Shown: in pieces, positions 25,414 through 33,849 of the stretch
Layout of the letters: each line of letters opens with the position of its first letter
How positions within the stretch are numbered: the first letter of the stretch is position 1
Assembly (NCBI RefSeq): GCF_018678075.1
Contig: NZ_JAHHIR010000096.1
Location: 1 to 37,137, forward strand
DNA: 37,137 nt
Direction: 5' to 3'
Source: Epibacterium ulvae
GTDB taxonomy: Bacteria > Pseudomonadota > Alphaproteobacteria > Rhodobacterales > Rhodobacteraceae
Notes under the pieces: generated by a model
The model's database searches: none
What the model saw: the letters and a program-made list of their open reading frames with translations, nothing else
What the model was told of the DNA's origin: nothing
Made by a program: the position numbers and the translations under genes

Positions 25414-25922
25414 GAACTCGTTTCCCGAAGTTTGGTATAGGCGCGGCGCATATCAGCATCCATCATTGCTTCTAGCACCTTTCTAAACCCTTGTACCGCC
25501 TCTGGTCCCGCTTCTTTGTAGGCGGCACGCATGCGCGCACGTTGCGCGTTAGACAGTTCGGCTTCAAGGGTTTTTCCCGCTTCGGTCAAGAATAGGTGGC
25601 GTTCCCGCTTGTCCGCGGTGCCAACCCGGCTTTCGACCAGCCCGTCTTCGATCAGGGCGCGCAGAACCCGGTTGAGCGATTGTTTGGTCACACCCAGAAT
25701 GGACAATAGATTGTTCACGGTGGTGCCAGGTGCGCGGTTGATAAAGTGGATGGCACGGTGGTGGGCCCGCCCATACGCCAGCTTTGCAAGGATGCGGTCC
25801 GGATCAGCCGTAAAGCCCCGATAGGCAAAAAACATCGCCTCGATGCCTTGCCGCAGCTGTTCATCCGTCAAGAACAGCAGGCTCTCACCTCTGTTGAATT
25901 GACCGCTCCGCCCATCTGACAT
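25410..25922 (-). CDS. petP: MarR-family regulator, PetP-like
   Basis: This 170-residue protein is a MarR-type winged-helix regulator. The recognition region NNLLSILGVTKQSLNRVLRALIEDGLVESRVGTADKRERHLFLTEAG contains the helix-turn-helix and the beta-wing with its Asp-Lys-Arg. The N-terminal dimerisation segment is FFAYRGFTADPDRILAKLAYGRAHHRAIHF. It overlaps petR by four bases, so the two form an operon matching the petP-petR arrangement described in Rhodobacter capsulatus. GAGG lies six bases upstream of the ATG. A 19-bp palindrome sits 37 bases upstream and may be its own operator. Confidence 0.87.
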   Translation of the reverse strand: MSDGRSGQFNRGESLLFLTDEQLRQGIEAMFFAYRGFTADPDRILAKLAYGRAHHRAIHFINRAPGTTVNNLLSILGVTKQSLNRVLRALIEDGLVESRVGTADKRERHLFLTEAGKTLEAELSNAQRARMRAAYKEAGPEAVQGFRKVLEAMMDADMRRAYTKLRETSS

Positions 25923-25958
25923 GTTATGCCTCGTTCATTTTTTTGTTTGGGTGAGCTT

Positions 25959-25977
25959 ATGTCAGTGATGTTGACAT
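25959..25977. promoter_or_regulatory. palindrome in the petP/ilvE divergent region
   Basis: ATGTCA and TGACAT are perfect 6-bp arms around a 7-base spacer. It lies 37 bases before petP and overlaps the -35 of a candidate ilvE promoter. Size and position suit a MarR-family operator, but binding by PetP is inference. Confidence 0.4.
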
Positions 25978-25999
25978 TCCAAGGGTGAAGATGTATCGA
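25971..25999 (+). promoter_or_regulatory. candidate sigma70 promoter of ilvE
   Basis: A perfect TTGACA (25971-25976) is followed after 17 bases by TATCGA, a partial -10 match. Transcription would begin near 26005, about 80 bases before the ilvE start. The -35 overlaps the palindrome described separately. Confidence 0.4.
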
Positions 26000-26085
26000 A
26001 TCGCAGATTTGGCGCAACTATATGTCCTAATGTGACGTTGCGGACGCAATAATTGAAATAGCAATGACCCTCGGGAGGGTGCGCG

Positions 26086-26952
26086 ATGACAGCATATGAT
26101 GACCGTGATGGTCTGATCTGGATGGACGGTGATCTGATCGATTGGCGAGATGCAAAGGTGCATCTTTTGACCCATGCGATGCACTATGCGTCTTCGGTTT
26201 TCGAAGGGGAACGCGCCTATAACGGTAAGATCTTCAAAAGCCGCGCGCATTCGGAACGTCTGATCGCCTCTGCGGAAGCGCTTGATATTCCGTTGCAATA
26301 TTCAGTCGATGAAATCGAAAAAGCCAAGGAAGAGACATTGAAGGCCTCTGGCCTCAAGGACGCCTATGTGCGGGCACTTGTCTGGCGCGGCTCTGGAGAA
26401 GACATGGGTGTGGCCTCGGCCAAAAATCCGGTCCATCTGGCCGTCGCGATCTGGGGTTGGGGCGCATATTACGGTGACGCCAAGATGCAGGGCGCCAAGC
26501 TGGACATCGCAGAATACAAACGCCCAAGCCCGGACACGATCCCGGTCCATGCCAAGGCGGCGGGTCTCTACATGATCTGCACCATTTCCAAGCACAAGGC
26601 AGAGGCTAAGGGCTGTTCAGACGCGCTGTTCATGGACTATCGCGGCTACGTGGCCGAGGCGACCGGTGCGAATATCTTCTTTGTCAAAGACGGCGAAGTT
26701 CACACACCGCTGGCAGATTGCTTTTTGAACGGTATCACGCGTCAAACCGTGATCCAGATGCTCAAAGACAAGCGCATCACCGTTCACGAGCGTCACATCA
26801 TGCCCGAGGAAATGGAAAGCTTTGAACAGTGCTGGCTGACCGGCACCGCGGCTGAGGTTACTCCGGTTGGCGAAATTGGTCCCTACACGTTTGAAGTCGG
26901 CGCACTGACCCGCGATATCGCCGAATCTTACGAGGCGCTTGTGCGCGCCTAA
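26086..26952 (+). CDS. ilvE: branched-chain amino acid aminotransferase
   Basis: This is a fold-IV pyridoxal-phosphate transaminase that interconverts leucine, isoleucine and valine with their 2-oxo acids using glutamate. The 288 residues include HAMHYASSVFEGERAY at the N-terminus. K157 in HAKAAGLYM is the predicted Schiff-base lysine. The stretch DYRGYVAEATGANIFFVKDG and the LNGITRQTVIQML segment are typical of IlvE. GGAGG lies seven bases before the ATG and is part of a possible hairpin (ACCCT/AGGGT, 26067-26080). D-amino acid transaminase or ADC lyase are less likely relatives. Confidence 0.93.
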   Translation: MTAYDDRDGLIWMDGDLIDWRDAKVHLLTHAMHYASSVFEGERAYNGKIFKSRAHSERLIASAEALDIPLQYSVDEIEKAKEETLKASGLKDAYVRALVWRGSGEDMGVASAKNPVHLAVAIWGWGAYYGDAKMQGAKLDIAEYKRPSPDTIPVHAKAAGLYMICTISKHKAEAKGCSDALFMDYRGYVAEATGANIFFVKDGEVHTPLADCFLNGITRQTVIQMLKDKRITVHERHIMPEEMESFEQCWLTGTAAEVTPVGEIGPYTFEVGALTRDIAESYEALVRA

Positions 26953-26977
26953 AGCGTGGCAACGACTGAGATCCAAG

Positions 26978-27006
26978 GGCGTGCAGATATTCTGCGCGCC
27001 TTTTTT
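26978..27006 (+). terminator. intrinsic terminator of ilvE
   Basis: GGCGTGCAGA pairs with TCTGCGCGCC (one wobble) around loop TAT and is followed by six T. It lies 25 bases past the ilvE stop, in the convergent gap with the EamA transporter gene. Confidence 0.92.
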
Positions 27007-27016
27007 GTTTGTGGGG

Positions 27017-27982
27017 TTAGCCGCCTTTGGGATCCATCAACGGCTTCGCCTTGCCGCGTTTGACGCCCAACTGCCGTTCGCGCAGGATCACAACCACATT
27101 GGCAAAAATCACCAGCCCGGCTCCGGCCAGAACAACAAGGGCAGGCCATTCATCAAACCACAGGTAGCCGATCACGAGCGCAAAGATCATCGAGGCATAA
27201 TCATAAGGCGCCAGCAGGGACGCAGGTGCGTAGCGATAGGATGAGGTCACCAGGATCTGTGCAACTCCGCCGATAATCCCGCAGGCGATCAACAGGCCCA
27301 GCGTATGCAGCGGCGGCACGATCCAGCCAAACGGTAGGGTGAACAGCGACAGAATGGATGCGGTCAGAGAAAAGTAGAAAACGATGGCCGCCGTCGCCTC
27401 GATCTGGGCCATTTTGCGCAGGTGTATTTGCACAAAACTACGCGCCGCCGCCGAAGCCAGAATGCACAGGCTGCCGATCATCGCGGTGTCTTTCATCGAC
27501 TGTAGGCCGCCAAGTTGCGGCGACAGCATGATCAAAACACCCAGCAACCCGATGGCAACGGCGCTGATTCTGACAAAACGAATGCGCTCTCCCAACAGCA
27601 GCGCCGCAAGGATCAGCGTAAAGATCGGCGTTGCATAGCTGAGGGCGGTCGCTTCGGGCAGAGAAAGCAATCCTAGTCCGACAAAGTTGAACCCCATCGC
27701 CGTACTGCCAACAAGGCCGCGCCACACATGCAGGCCGGGATTTCGCGTCTTTAAACCTTGTGACAGTTCTCCCCGAAGGGCGAGCCAGACAAGGATAACC
27801 GGCAAGGCAGCGAACGACCGGAAAAAGACAACTTCGCCCGTTGGAACGGTTTGCACGGTTTCTTTTACGATGCCGGCCATCACCGTAAACATGCCAATCG
27901 CAACGGTTTTATAAAGGATACCGCGGCCCGGATTGTTCTGCGCAAGTGATGCGTTTGGGGTATTTTTCGAGACCTGAGCCAT
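27017..27982 (-). CDS. EamA/RhaT-type drug/metabolite transporter
   Basis: This 321-residue membrane protein has about ten hydrophobic helices arranged as two tandem EamA domains, the pattern of the drug/metabolite transporter superfamily. Typical features are FFRSFAALPVILVWLALRGE, LPEATALSYATPIFTLILAALLLGE, and the second-half ASLLAPYDYASMIFALVIGYLWFDE. The last two are the conserved end-of-helix motifs of each half. The substrate cannot be told; relatives export amino acids or other metabolites. It follows aroC on the same strand after 80 bases that hold two inverted repeats. Its ATG lies in an arm of one, and no clear Shine-Dalgarno is visible. Confidence 0.9.
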   Translation of the reverse strand: MAQVSKNTPNASLAQNNPGRGILYKTVAIGMFTVMAGIVKETVQTVPTGEVVFFRSFAALPVILVWLALRGELSQGLKTRNPGLHVWRGLVGSTAMGFNFVGLGLLSLPEATALSYATPIFTLILAALLLGERIRFVRISAVAIGLLGVLIMLSPQLGGLQSMKDTAMIGSLCILASAAARSFVQIHLRKMAQIEATAAIVFYFSLTASILSLFTLPFGWIVPPLHTLGLLIACGIIGGVAQILVTSSYRYAPASLLAPYDYASMIFALVIGYLWFDEWPALVVLAGAGLVIFANVVVILRERQLGVKRGKAKPLMDPKGG

Positions 27983-28004
27983 AGGCCGACTGTGCAGCCT
28001 ATGG
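27979..28004. repeat. 8-bp inverted repeat containing the EamA start codon
   Basis: CCATAGGC and GCCTATGG are perfect arms around a 10-base spacer. The start codon of the transporter (ATG at 27982-27980) lies in one arm. In the transcript the stem could cover the start codon; on DNA it could be an operator. Confidence 0.5.
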
Positions 28005-28005
28005 G

Positions 28006-28049
28006 GTAAAATAACAATGACGCAGGTCCTATTGGTACATTGTTTTTAC
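28006..28049. repeat. second inverted repeat in the aroC-eamA spacer
   Basis: On the plus strand GTAAAATAACAATG and CATTGTTTTTAC pair over twelve positions with a two-base bulge around an 18-base spacer. It is AT-rich. Read on the minus strand it lies just after the aroC stop, so it could be a weak terminator or attenuator before the transporter gene. Confidence 0.45.
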
Positions 28050-28062
28050 GGCGTTATTTGGC

Positions 28063-29166
28063 TTAGCCGATGTGACCTTGGTTCTCACCGATCTGACCAC
28101 GGTGCAGCAACAGGTGGTCAAGGATGACACAGGCCATCATCGCCTCAGCCACCGGGACAGCCCGGATGCCGACGCAGGGGTCGTGGCGACCTTTAGTGAT
28201 CACTTCAACCGGGGAGCCATCTTTGCGGATCGATTGGCGCGGTGTCAGAATCGACGAGGTGGGCTTGACCGCAAAGCGCACAACAACGTCCTGTCCGGTG
28301 GAAATACCACCCAGGATCCCGCCGGCGTGGTTTGACGCGTAAACAGGTTCGCCGTCATTGCCCAAGAAGATCTCATCCGCGTTCTCGGACCCCTTCAGTC
28401 GGGCGGCGTTCATGCCTTCGCCAATCTCCACCGCTTTGACGGCGTTGATCGACATCATGGCGGCGGCAAGGTCGGTATCCAGCTTGTTATAGACCGGAGC
28501 ACCGATGCCTGCGGGCACGCCTTTGGCGACAACTTCGATCACGGCACCCACGGAATCATGGGCTTTGCGCAGACCTTGCAGGTAGTCTTCCCAATCCTGC
28601 ACGGCGTCAGCGTCGGGGATCCAGAAATCGTTTTGTTCGATCGCGTCCCAATCAAAACGGTCACGGTCGATTTCCATGGCACCCATCTGGGTCATGTAGC
28701 CTTTGATTTCCAAACCGGGGGCCAAAGCCTTGATTGCTTCACGTGCAACACCGCCGGCTGCGACGCGAGCCGCGGTTTCGCGGGCCGAAGACCGACCACC
28801 GCCGCGATAGTCACGGTTGCCGTATTTCTGGAAATAGGTGATGTCCGCATGACCGGGACGGAAGGTTTGTGAAATCTCGCCATAGTCACGCGACCGCTGA
28901 TCGGTGTTTTCGATCATCAACTGGATCGGCGTTCCGGTCGACATGCCGTCAAACACACCAGACAGAATCTTGACCGCGTCTGCTTCGTTACGTTGCGTGG
29001 TGTTCTTGTTCTGACCGGGACGTCGCTTGTCCAGCCAGACCTGCAACATCTCGGGCGTGATCGGAACGTTCGGCGGGCAGCCGTCAACCGTTGCACCCAA
29101 TGCAGGTCCGTGGCTTTCACCCCAAGTGGTGACGCGGAAGAGGTGGCCAAAGCTGTTCATAGACAT
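28063..29166 (-). CDS. aroC: chorismate synthase
   Basis: AroC makes chorismate from 5-enolpyruvylshikimate 3-phosphate in the last shikimate-pathway step, and needs reduced FMN. Signatures are [21 protein letters not shown] near the N-terminus, [19 protein letters not shown] in the middle, and [20 protein letters not shown] plus PTSSI toward the end. I chose ATG 29166, behind AAAGGAG with ten bases between; a frame from 29220 would add 18 residues across that ribosome binding site. The resulting 367 residues is normal. It follows ribH by 90 bases on the same strand, so the FMN-dependent enzyme may share the FMN-riboswitch-controlled transcript. Confidence 0.97.
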   Translation of the reverse strand: MSMNSFGHLFRVTTWGESHGPALGATVDGCPPNVPITPEMLQVWLDKRRPGQNKNTTQRNEADAVKILSGVFDGMSTGTPIQLMIENTDQRSRDYGEISQTFRPGHADITYFQKYGNRDYRGGGRSSARETAARVAAGGVAREAIKALAPGLEIKGYMTQMGAMEIDRDRFDWDAIEQNDFWIPDADAVQDWEDYLQGLRKAHDSVGAVIEVVAKGVPAGIGAPVYNKLDTDLAAAMMSINAVKAVEIGEGMNAARLKGSENADEIFLGNDGEPVYASNHAGGILGGISTGQDVVVRFAVKPTSSILTPRQSIRKDGSPVEVITKGRHDPCVGIRAVPVAEAMMACVILDHLLLHRGQIGENQGHIG

Positions 29167-29256
29167 GGGGTGGGGTCTCCTTTGCGCGACGTGCTTACCC
29201 TTGCACAGGCTTGGCCTCAAGGGGGAAGGGGCGCGGTTGCGCGCCCCGCCGTGGTC

Positions 29257-29712
29257 TTATTCCGCTGCGATCGCCGGAGTTTGTGCGAGACGCACGCGGG
29301 TCTCTGTGATCATCAGCGCGGCGCGGGCGGCCTCTTGGCCTTTTTGGATGAAATGCGCGCGGTAGATCTCATTGTGGTGATCGGTTTCTTGATACTGATG
29401 CGGTGTCAGCGAAACGGACAGGACCGGAACGCCGGTGTCCTGGCTTGCACGCATCAACCCGTCGACCACGGCTTGTGCAACAAAATCATGGCGATAGATC
29501 CCGCCGTCCACGACAAAGGCGGCGCAGGCAATGGCGGCATATTCCGCAGTCTTGGCGAGGTCCTGCGCGATCAGCGGCATTTCAAATGCGCCGGGGACGT
29601 CAAAGACATCTACTTGATCCGCCGGGATAATTTCCAGGAAACCTTTTAGGGCCTGGTCAACGATATCTGAATGCCAGTTGGCTTTTACAAATGCATATCG
29701 GGTGTGTGTCAT
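29257..29712 (-). CDS. ribH2: 6,7-dimethyl-8-ribityllumazine synthase, RibH2 type
   Basis: Lumazine synthase joins 5-amino-6-ribitylaminouracil and 3,4-dihydroxy-2-butanone 4-phosphate in the penultimate riboflavin step. At 151 residues this copy resembles Brucella RibH2 rather than canonical RibH. It has FVVDGGIYRHDFVAQAVV in place of the usual GATPHFDYV-type active-site segment, and SVSLTPHQYQETDHHNEIY in place of the usual SFGVLTTD-type segment. RibH2 proteins form decamers, unlike the 60-mer capsid. It stands alone without ribD, ribE or ribBA, directly below an FMN riboswitch, with AAGGAG before its ATG. Catalytic efficiency of this subtype may be low. Confidence 0.92.
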   Translation of the reverse strand: MTHTRYAFVKANWHSDIVDQALKGFLEIIPADQVDVFDVPGAFEMPLIAQDLAKTAEYAAIACAAFVVDGGIYRHDFVAQAVVDGLMRASQDTGVPVLSVSLTPHQYQETDHHNEIYRAHFIQKGQEAARAALMITETRVRLAQTPAIAAE

Positions 29713-29720
29713 CGGTATCT

Positions 29721-29746
29721 CCTTTGGTTTGACACGTCACCCAAGG
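29721..29746 (-). promoter_or_regulatory. candidate RBS-sequestering hairpin of ribH2
   Basis: On the minus strand CCTTGG (29746-29741) can pair with CCAAAGG (29727-29721), with one bulged A. The 3' arm covers most of the AAGGAG ribosome binding site of ribH2. Together with the hairpin at 29760-29784 it makes translational control by the riboswitch plausible. Confidence 0.45.
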
Positions 29747-29790
29747 CGATAACGAACGACAGGTCGCACCAAGGGCGCTACCTGACCGCA

Positions 29791-29934
29791 CGTTCTCTTC
29801 CATCCGGACTTTAACCGTCGGCTCTGGCATCTCACCAGATCTGCTGACACTTGACCAAAGGCCAAGCCGCTCGCGGGCTGAACGGGACATGCCCGCATAC
29901 CGCCGGTGGGGAATTTCACCCCGCCCTGAGAACA
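29791..29934 (-). ncRNA. FMN riboswitch (RFN element)
   Basis: The minus strand shows the conserved RFN core in order: AGGGCGGGGTGAAATTCCCC, ACCGGCGGTA, AGCCCGCGAGC, TCTGGTGAGATGCCAGAGCC, and GACGGTTAAAGTCCGGATG. The closing P1 stem is GTTCTC (29933-29928) with GAGAAC (29797-29792). The element is about 144 bases and lies 79 bases upstream of ribH2. It senses FMN and lowers expression of flavin genes when FMN is plentiful. No strong terminator follows it, so translational control is more likely here. Confidence 0.96.
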
Positions 29935-30081
29935 GGCGCGACACTGCCAAGATGGATTTCGGAATGCAAGAGCTATCGAAAGAGGACCGCGACAGATCAC
30001 TCTAATGGGATCCGATGAAACAGGCGGTGGTTGTTTTGCCATGGGTGTCTAAGCTGGTGCCACCGAATCAGGAGACACCAA

Positions 30082-30678
30082 ATGCGCTTGTTCCATGCCA
30101 CCGCTTCGCCGTTTGTACGCAAGGTTTTGATTGTTTTGCACGAGACCGGGCAACTTGATGATGTGGAGTTGGAGACAGTGGTGACAACGCCTCTGACACC
30201 GGCGGATGGTTTGAAACCGGCCAACCCGATGTCCAAGATCCCCGCTCTGGAGCGCCCGGACGGTGCAACATTGTACGACAGCCGGGTGATTTGCGAGTTC
30301 TTGAACGAACGGGCAGGGGCCACGCTCTATGCGCGCGGCTGGGAGAGCAAGGTCTTGGAGGCAACTGGGGATGGGATCAATGATTCCGCCGTGCTGATGT
30401 CCTACGAAAAACGGTTGCGCCCCGAAGGTCAGATCTGGGCCGACTGGTTACAAGCGCAATCGAGCAAAATCCTGGATGGTTGCGCGGCGTTGAACACGCG
30501 TTGGGTCAGCCATCTAAAGGGGCCAATGGATATCGGGCAAATTTCCGTGGCATGTGCCCTAGAGTACGTCGATTTTCGTCACCCCGAAGTAAAGTGGCGC
30601 AACGGAAATGATCAGCTTGCGGATTGGCTCGCCCAATTTTCGGAACGCGACAGCATGATTGCCACTAAGCCCGCGTGA
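30082..30678 (+). CDS. glutathione S-transferase family protein
   Basis: This 198-residue protein has a GST N-terminal domain, RLFHATASPFVRKVLIVLHE with the ATASPF active-site region, NPMSKIPALE with the glutathione-binding cis-proline segment, and YDSRVICEFLNE. A helical C-terminal domain follows. The likely substrate is unknown. The start ATG 30082 has AGGAG seven bases upstream; an earlier in-frame start at 30031 adds a Cys/His-rich stretch that looks non-coding. It is upstream of petABC on the same strand, with 228 bases between. Confidence 0.9.
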   Translation: MRLFHATASPFVRKVLIVLHETGQLDDVELETVVTTPLTPADGLKPANPMSKIPALERPDGATLYDSRVICEFLNERAGATLYARGWESKVLEATGDGINDSAVLMSYEKRLRPEGQIWADWLQAQSSKILDGCAALNTRWVSHLKGPMDIGQISVACALEYVDFRHPEVKWRNGNDQLADWLAQFSERDSMIATKPA

Positions 30679-30906
30679 TACGGCAAGAAAACAAGCATTA
30701 GGCCTTGAAGCGACATTAAAGACTCATCAAATAAACTCGCAAATCGCGTTAACTATGTGAAAGAAACGCCACACTGGTAGGCCCTGCGCCGCTTTGACCG
30801 CTAGACGAACGCACTTCTCCCCGCTAGACACCCGCTGAGGCACTGCCTTAAGTGGTGGTGTATGCGCATGTTTGCCCTAAGCGGGCGCTTGAATTGGAGA
30901 AGCCTC

Positions 30907-31494
30907 GTGTCCCACGCAGAAGATACCGAAGGAACCCGGAGAGATTTCCTCTACTACGCCACTGCAGGTGCTGGGGCCGTTACGGCCGGCGCCGCCGTTT
31001 GGCCGTTGGTCAACCAGATGAATCCGTCAGCCGATGTTCAGGCCTTGTCGTCGATTTTTGTCGACGTCTCGGGTGTTGAACCGGGTACACAGTTGACTGT
31101 GATGTTCCTCGGCAAACCGGTCTTTATTCGCCACCGTACTGGCGCTGAGATCGATAAAGCACGTGAACAGGATCAAGAGGCGGCTGGAAGCTTCCCTGAC
31201 CCAGTTGCGCGCAATGCGAATATTTCTGACGCCTCAGCCTCTGCGGAAGACGCAAACCGGGTTCTGCCTTCACCGGAAGGCGAAGCACCTGGCGCGTGGA
31301 TCGTACAAATGGGCGTTTGTACCCACCTGGGTTGCGTTCCTTTGGGAGATGCTGGCGACTTTGACGGGTGGTTCTGCCCGTGCCACGGTTCGCACTATGA
31401 CCTTGCTGGTCGTATCCGCAAAGGTCCCGCACCTGAAAACCTGCCGATCCCGCCTGTAAGCTGGGATTCTGGCCTGACTCTGAAAATCGGTTAA
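30907..31494 (+). CDS. petA: ubiquinol-cytochrome c reductase iron-sulfur (Rieske) subunit
   Basis: PetA is the Rieske protein of the bc1 complex, taking the first electron from ubiquinol to cytochrome c1. A twin-arginine motif [10 protein letters not shown] (R11 and R12) and one helix target and anchor it in the cytoplasmic membrane. The cluster ligands are C138 and H140 in CTHLGC and C157 and H160 in CPCHGS, with C143 and C159 as the stabilising disulfide. The start is GTG 30907 behind GGAGA, giving 195 residues. An ATG at 30862 would add 15 residues before a normally short Tat signal. petB follows after 11 bases. Confidence 0.96.
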   Translation: MSHAEDTEGTRRDFLYYATAGAGAVTAGAAVWPLVNQMNPSADVQALSSIFVDVSGVEPGTQLTVMFLGKPVFIRHRTGAEIDKAREQDQEAAGSFPDPVARNANISDASASAEDANRVLPSPEGEAPGAWIVQMGVCTHLGCVPLGDAGDFDGWFCPCHGSHYDLAGRIRKGPAPENLPIPPVSWDSGLTLKIG

Positions 31495-31505
31495 GGGAGA
31501 ACCTG

Positions 31506-32834
31506 ATGTCCGGAATTCCTCACGACCATTACGAACCCAAAACCGGTGCCGAGAAGTGGCTGCACAGCCGTCTTCCCGTAGTAGGCCTGATCTATGACAC
31601 CATCATGATTCCCACCCCCAAGAACCTGAATTGGTGGTGGATCTGGGGTATCGTATTGGCATTCTGTCTGGTGCTGCAAATTGTCACCGGTATCATTCTG
31701 GTGATGCACTACACGCCGCACGTCGACATGGCGTTTGCAAGCGTGGAGCACATCATGCGCAACGTGAACGGCGGTCATATGATCCGCTACGTTCACATGA
31801 ATGGCGCATCGCTGTTCTTTGTTGCTGTTTATATCCACATCTTCCGCGGTCTTTTCTACGGCTCCTACAAGGCGCCGCGCGAAATCACGTGGATTGTCGG
31901 CATGCTGATCTATCTGTTGATGATGGGCACCGCCTTCATGGGCTACGTTCTACCATGGGGACAGATGTCCTTCTGGGGCGCGACCGTGATCACCGGCCTG
32001 TTTGGTGCAATCCCTGTTGTGGGTGAGCCAATCCAAACACTGCTGCTGGGTGGCCCTGCCGTTGGCAACGCGACGCTGAACCGCTTCTTCTCCCTGCACT
32101 ACCTGCTGCCGTTTGTGATTGCTGGTCTGGTGATCGTTCACATCTGGGCGTTCCACACCACAGGCAACAACAACCCAACCGGTGTTGATGTGCGCAAAGG
32201 CTCCAAAGAAGAAGCCGAGAAAGACACGCTGCCGTTCTGGCCGTACTTTGTGATCAAGGACTTCCTCGGTCTTGCCGTAGTGCTGGTGGTCTTCTGGGCG
32301 ATCGTTGGCTTTATGCCGAACTACCTGGGTCACCCCGATAACTACATCGAGGCGAATCCGCTGGTCACTCCGGCGCACATCGTTCCAGAATGGTACTTCC
32401 TGCCGTTCTACGCGATCCTGCGTGCCTTCACCAGTGAAGTCTGGGTGGTGCAAATTGCATCCTACGTCACCGGCGGCATCGTTGACGCCAAGTTCTTTGG
32501 TGTTCTGGCGATGTTTGGTGCGATTATCGCGATGGCTCTGGCGCCGTGGCTCGATACGTCTTCGGTGCGCTCCGGTAAGTACCGTCCGCAGTTCAAATGG
32601 TGGTTCCTGCTGCTGATCATCGACTTCTTTGCCCTGATGTGGCTGGGTGCGATGCCTGCAGAAGAGCCCTATGCATCGCTGTCGCTGATCGCATCGGCCT
32701 ATTGGTTCGGGTATTTCTTTGTCATCCTGCCGCTGCTGGGTGTGATCGAAAAGCCAGAAGCACTGCCCGCAACAATCGAAGAGGATTTCGACGCCCATTA
32801 CGGCAAGAAGTCCGAAGCTACTCCTGCTGAGTAA
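31506..32834 (+). CDS. petB: cytochrome b of the bc1 complex
   Basis: Cytochrome b is the membrane core of ubiquinol:cytochrome c oxidoreductase, carrying hemes bL and bH and both quinone sites. The 442 residues include about eight helices. Heme-ligating histidines lie in [13 protein letters not shown] with the nearby [12 protein letters not shown], and in [22 protein letters not shown]. The [10 protein letters not shown] motif of the quinol oxidation site is intact. The C-terminal tail is charged. GGGAGA precedes the ATG. It lies between petA and petC with short gaps in one transcript. Confidence 0.98.
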   Translation: MSGIPHDHYEPKTGAEKWLHSRLPVVGLIYDTIMIPTPKNLNWWWIWGIVLAFCLVLQIVTGIILVMHYTPHVDMAFASVEHIMRNVNGGHMIRYVHMNGASLFFVAVYIHIFRGLFYGSYKAPREITWIVGMLIYLLMMGTAFMGYVLPWGQMSFWGATVITGLFGAIPVVGEPIQTLLLGGPAVGNATLNRFFSLHYLLPFVIAGLVIVHIWAFHTTGNNNPTGVDVRKGSKEEAEKDTLPFWPYFVIKDFLGLAVVLVVFWAIVGFMPNYLGHPDNYIEANPLVTPAHIVPEWYFLPFYAILRAFTSEVWVVQIASYVTGGIVDAKFFGVLAMFGAIIAMALAPWLDTSSVRSGKYRPQFKWWFLLLIIDFFALMWLGAMPAEEPYASLSLIASAYWFGYFFVILPLLGVIEKPEALPATIEEDFDAHYGKKSEATPAE

Positions 32835-32852
32835 GAAGAAGGACAGCTACCA

Positions 32853-33647
32853 ATGTTCAAGAAACTTGTAACCGGTGCTGCCTTTGCTTTGGCACTCGTC
32901 CCTGCTGCATCTTTTGCAGCAGGTGGTGGGGATCAGCACATCGAGGACTTCGCCTTTTCTTTTGAAGGCCCCTTCGGTTCTTACGACCAAAATCAGCTGC
33001 AGCGCGGCCTGCAGATCTATACAGAGGTCTGCTCTGCCTGCCACGGTCTGAAATTGATTCCGATCCGTACCTTGTCTGACGAAGGTGGCCCGCAGCTGCC
33101 GGAAGATCAGGTGCGCGCTTATGCATCGGACAACTTCTCGATCTATGATCCTGAGCTGGACGAAGACCGCCCCGCAAAGCCGACCGATAACTTCCCGGTC
33201 AACGACGCGTTGGGTGCGCCTGACTTGAGCCTGATGGCAAAAGCACGGGCCGGTTTCCACGGTCCTGCGGGCCTTGGTATCAACCAGCTGGTAAAAGGCA
33301 TGGGTGGCGCGGAATACATCGCATCGCTTTTGACCGGATACACCGGTGAGACCAAAGAAGAAGCCGGCACAACCTTCTATGAAAACACCGCCTTTCCAGG
33401 TGGTTGGATTTCCATGGCGCCGCCACTGGCGGATGAGCAGGTTGAATTCATCGACGGTCACTCAAACGATCTGCACCACTTGTCAGAAGATGTGTCCGCA
33501 TTCCTGATGTGGACCGCTGAGCCCAAGATGATGGCCCGTAAACAAGCTGGTCTTGTTGGCGTGTTGTTCCTAACCGTCCTGTCTGTGCTGCTCTATCTGA
33601 CCAACAAGCGTCTGTGGGCACCGCACAAAGGCAAAAAGATCAGCTGA
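32853..33647 (+). CDS. petC: cytochrome c1 of the bc1 complex
   Basis: Cytochrome c1 receives electrons from the Rieske protein and passes them to a soluble or membrane cytochrome c. A signal peptide ends near AAGGGDQHI. The covalent heme motif is C60-S-A-C63-H64 (CSACHGL). A Met in GWISMAPPL is the likely sixth ligand. A C-terminal helix, [20 protein letters not shown], anchors it in the membrane with the domain in the periplasm. At 264 residues it is normal. AAGGA lies upstream of its ATG. A strong terminator follows, closing petABC. Confidence 0.97.
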   Translation: MFKKLVTGAAFALALVPAASFAAGGGDQHIEDFAFSFEGPFGSYDQNQLQRGLQIYTEVCSACHGLKLIPIRTLSDEGGPQLPEDQVRAYASDNFSIYDPELDEDRPAKPTDNFPVNDALGAPDLSLMAKARAGFHGPAGLGINQLVKGMGGAEYIASLLTGYTGETKEEAGTTFYENTAFPGGWISMAPPLADEQVEFIDGHSNDLHHLSEDVSAFLMWTAEPKMMARKQAGLVGVLFLTVLSVLLYLTNKRLWAPHKGKKIS

Positions 33648-33673
33648 TCCGGCTGACCTTAGAAAATTCAGAG

Positions 33674-33704
33674 CCGCCTGCATGTCACATGCGGGCGGTT
33701 TTTT
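33674..33704 (+). terminator. intrinsic terminator of petABC
   Basis: CCGCCTGCATG pairs with CATGCGGGCGG (one G-T wobble) around loop TCA and is followed by six T. It lies 27 bases after petC. Confidence 0.95.
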
Positions 33705-33849
33705 GTTGTTTCTGAGTGGTGCGAAAGGCGCGGGTTAGCCCGGCATCGGCGAAACAGGAAGAACGGGGGCTGGGGGAGGCGAGATACCGCCCTACCCAGT
33801 CTCCGCTGCCTTCTGGAGACGCTGCACCATACTGTGCCCTTTAGGATGG

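Noticed and set aside
26064-26099. An 11-codon upstream frame overlapping the ilvE start
   Set aside because: It lacks a run of leucine, isoleucine or valine codons and a terminator/antiterminator pair, so a leader-peptide attenuator is not supported.
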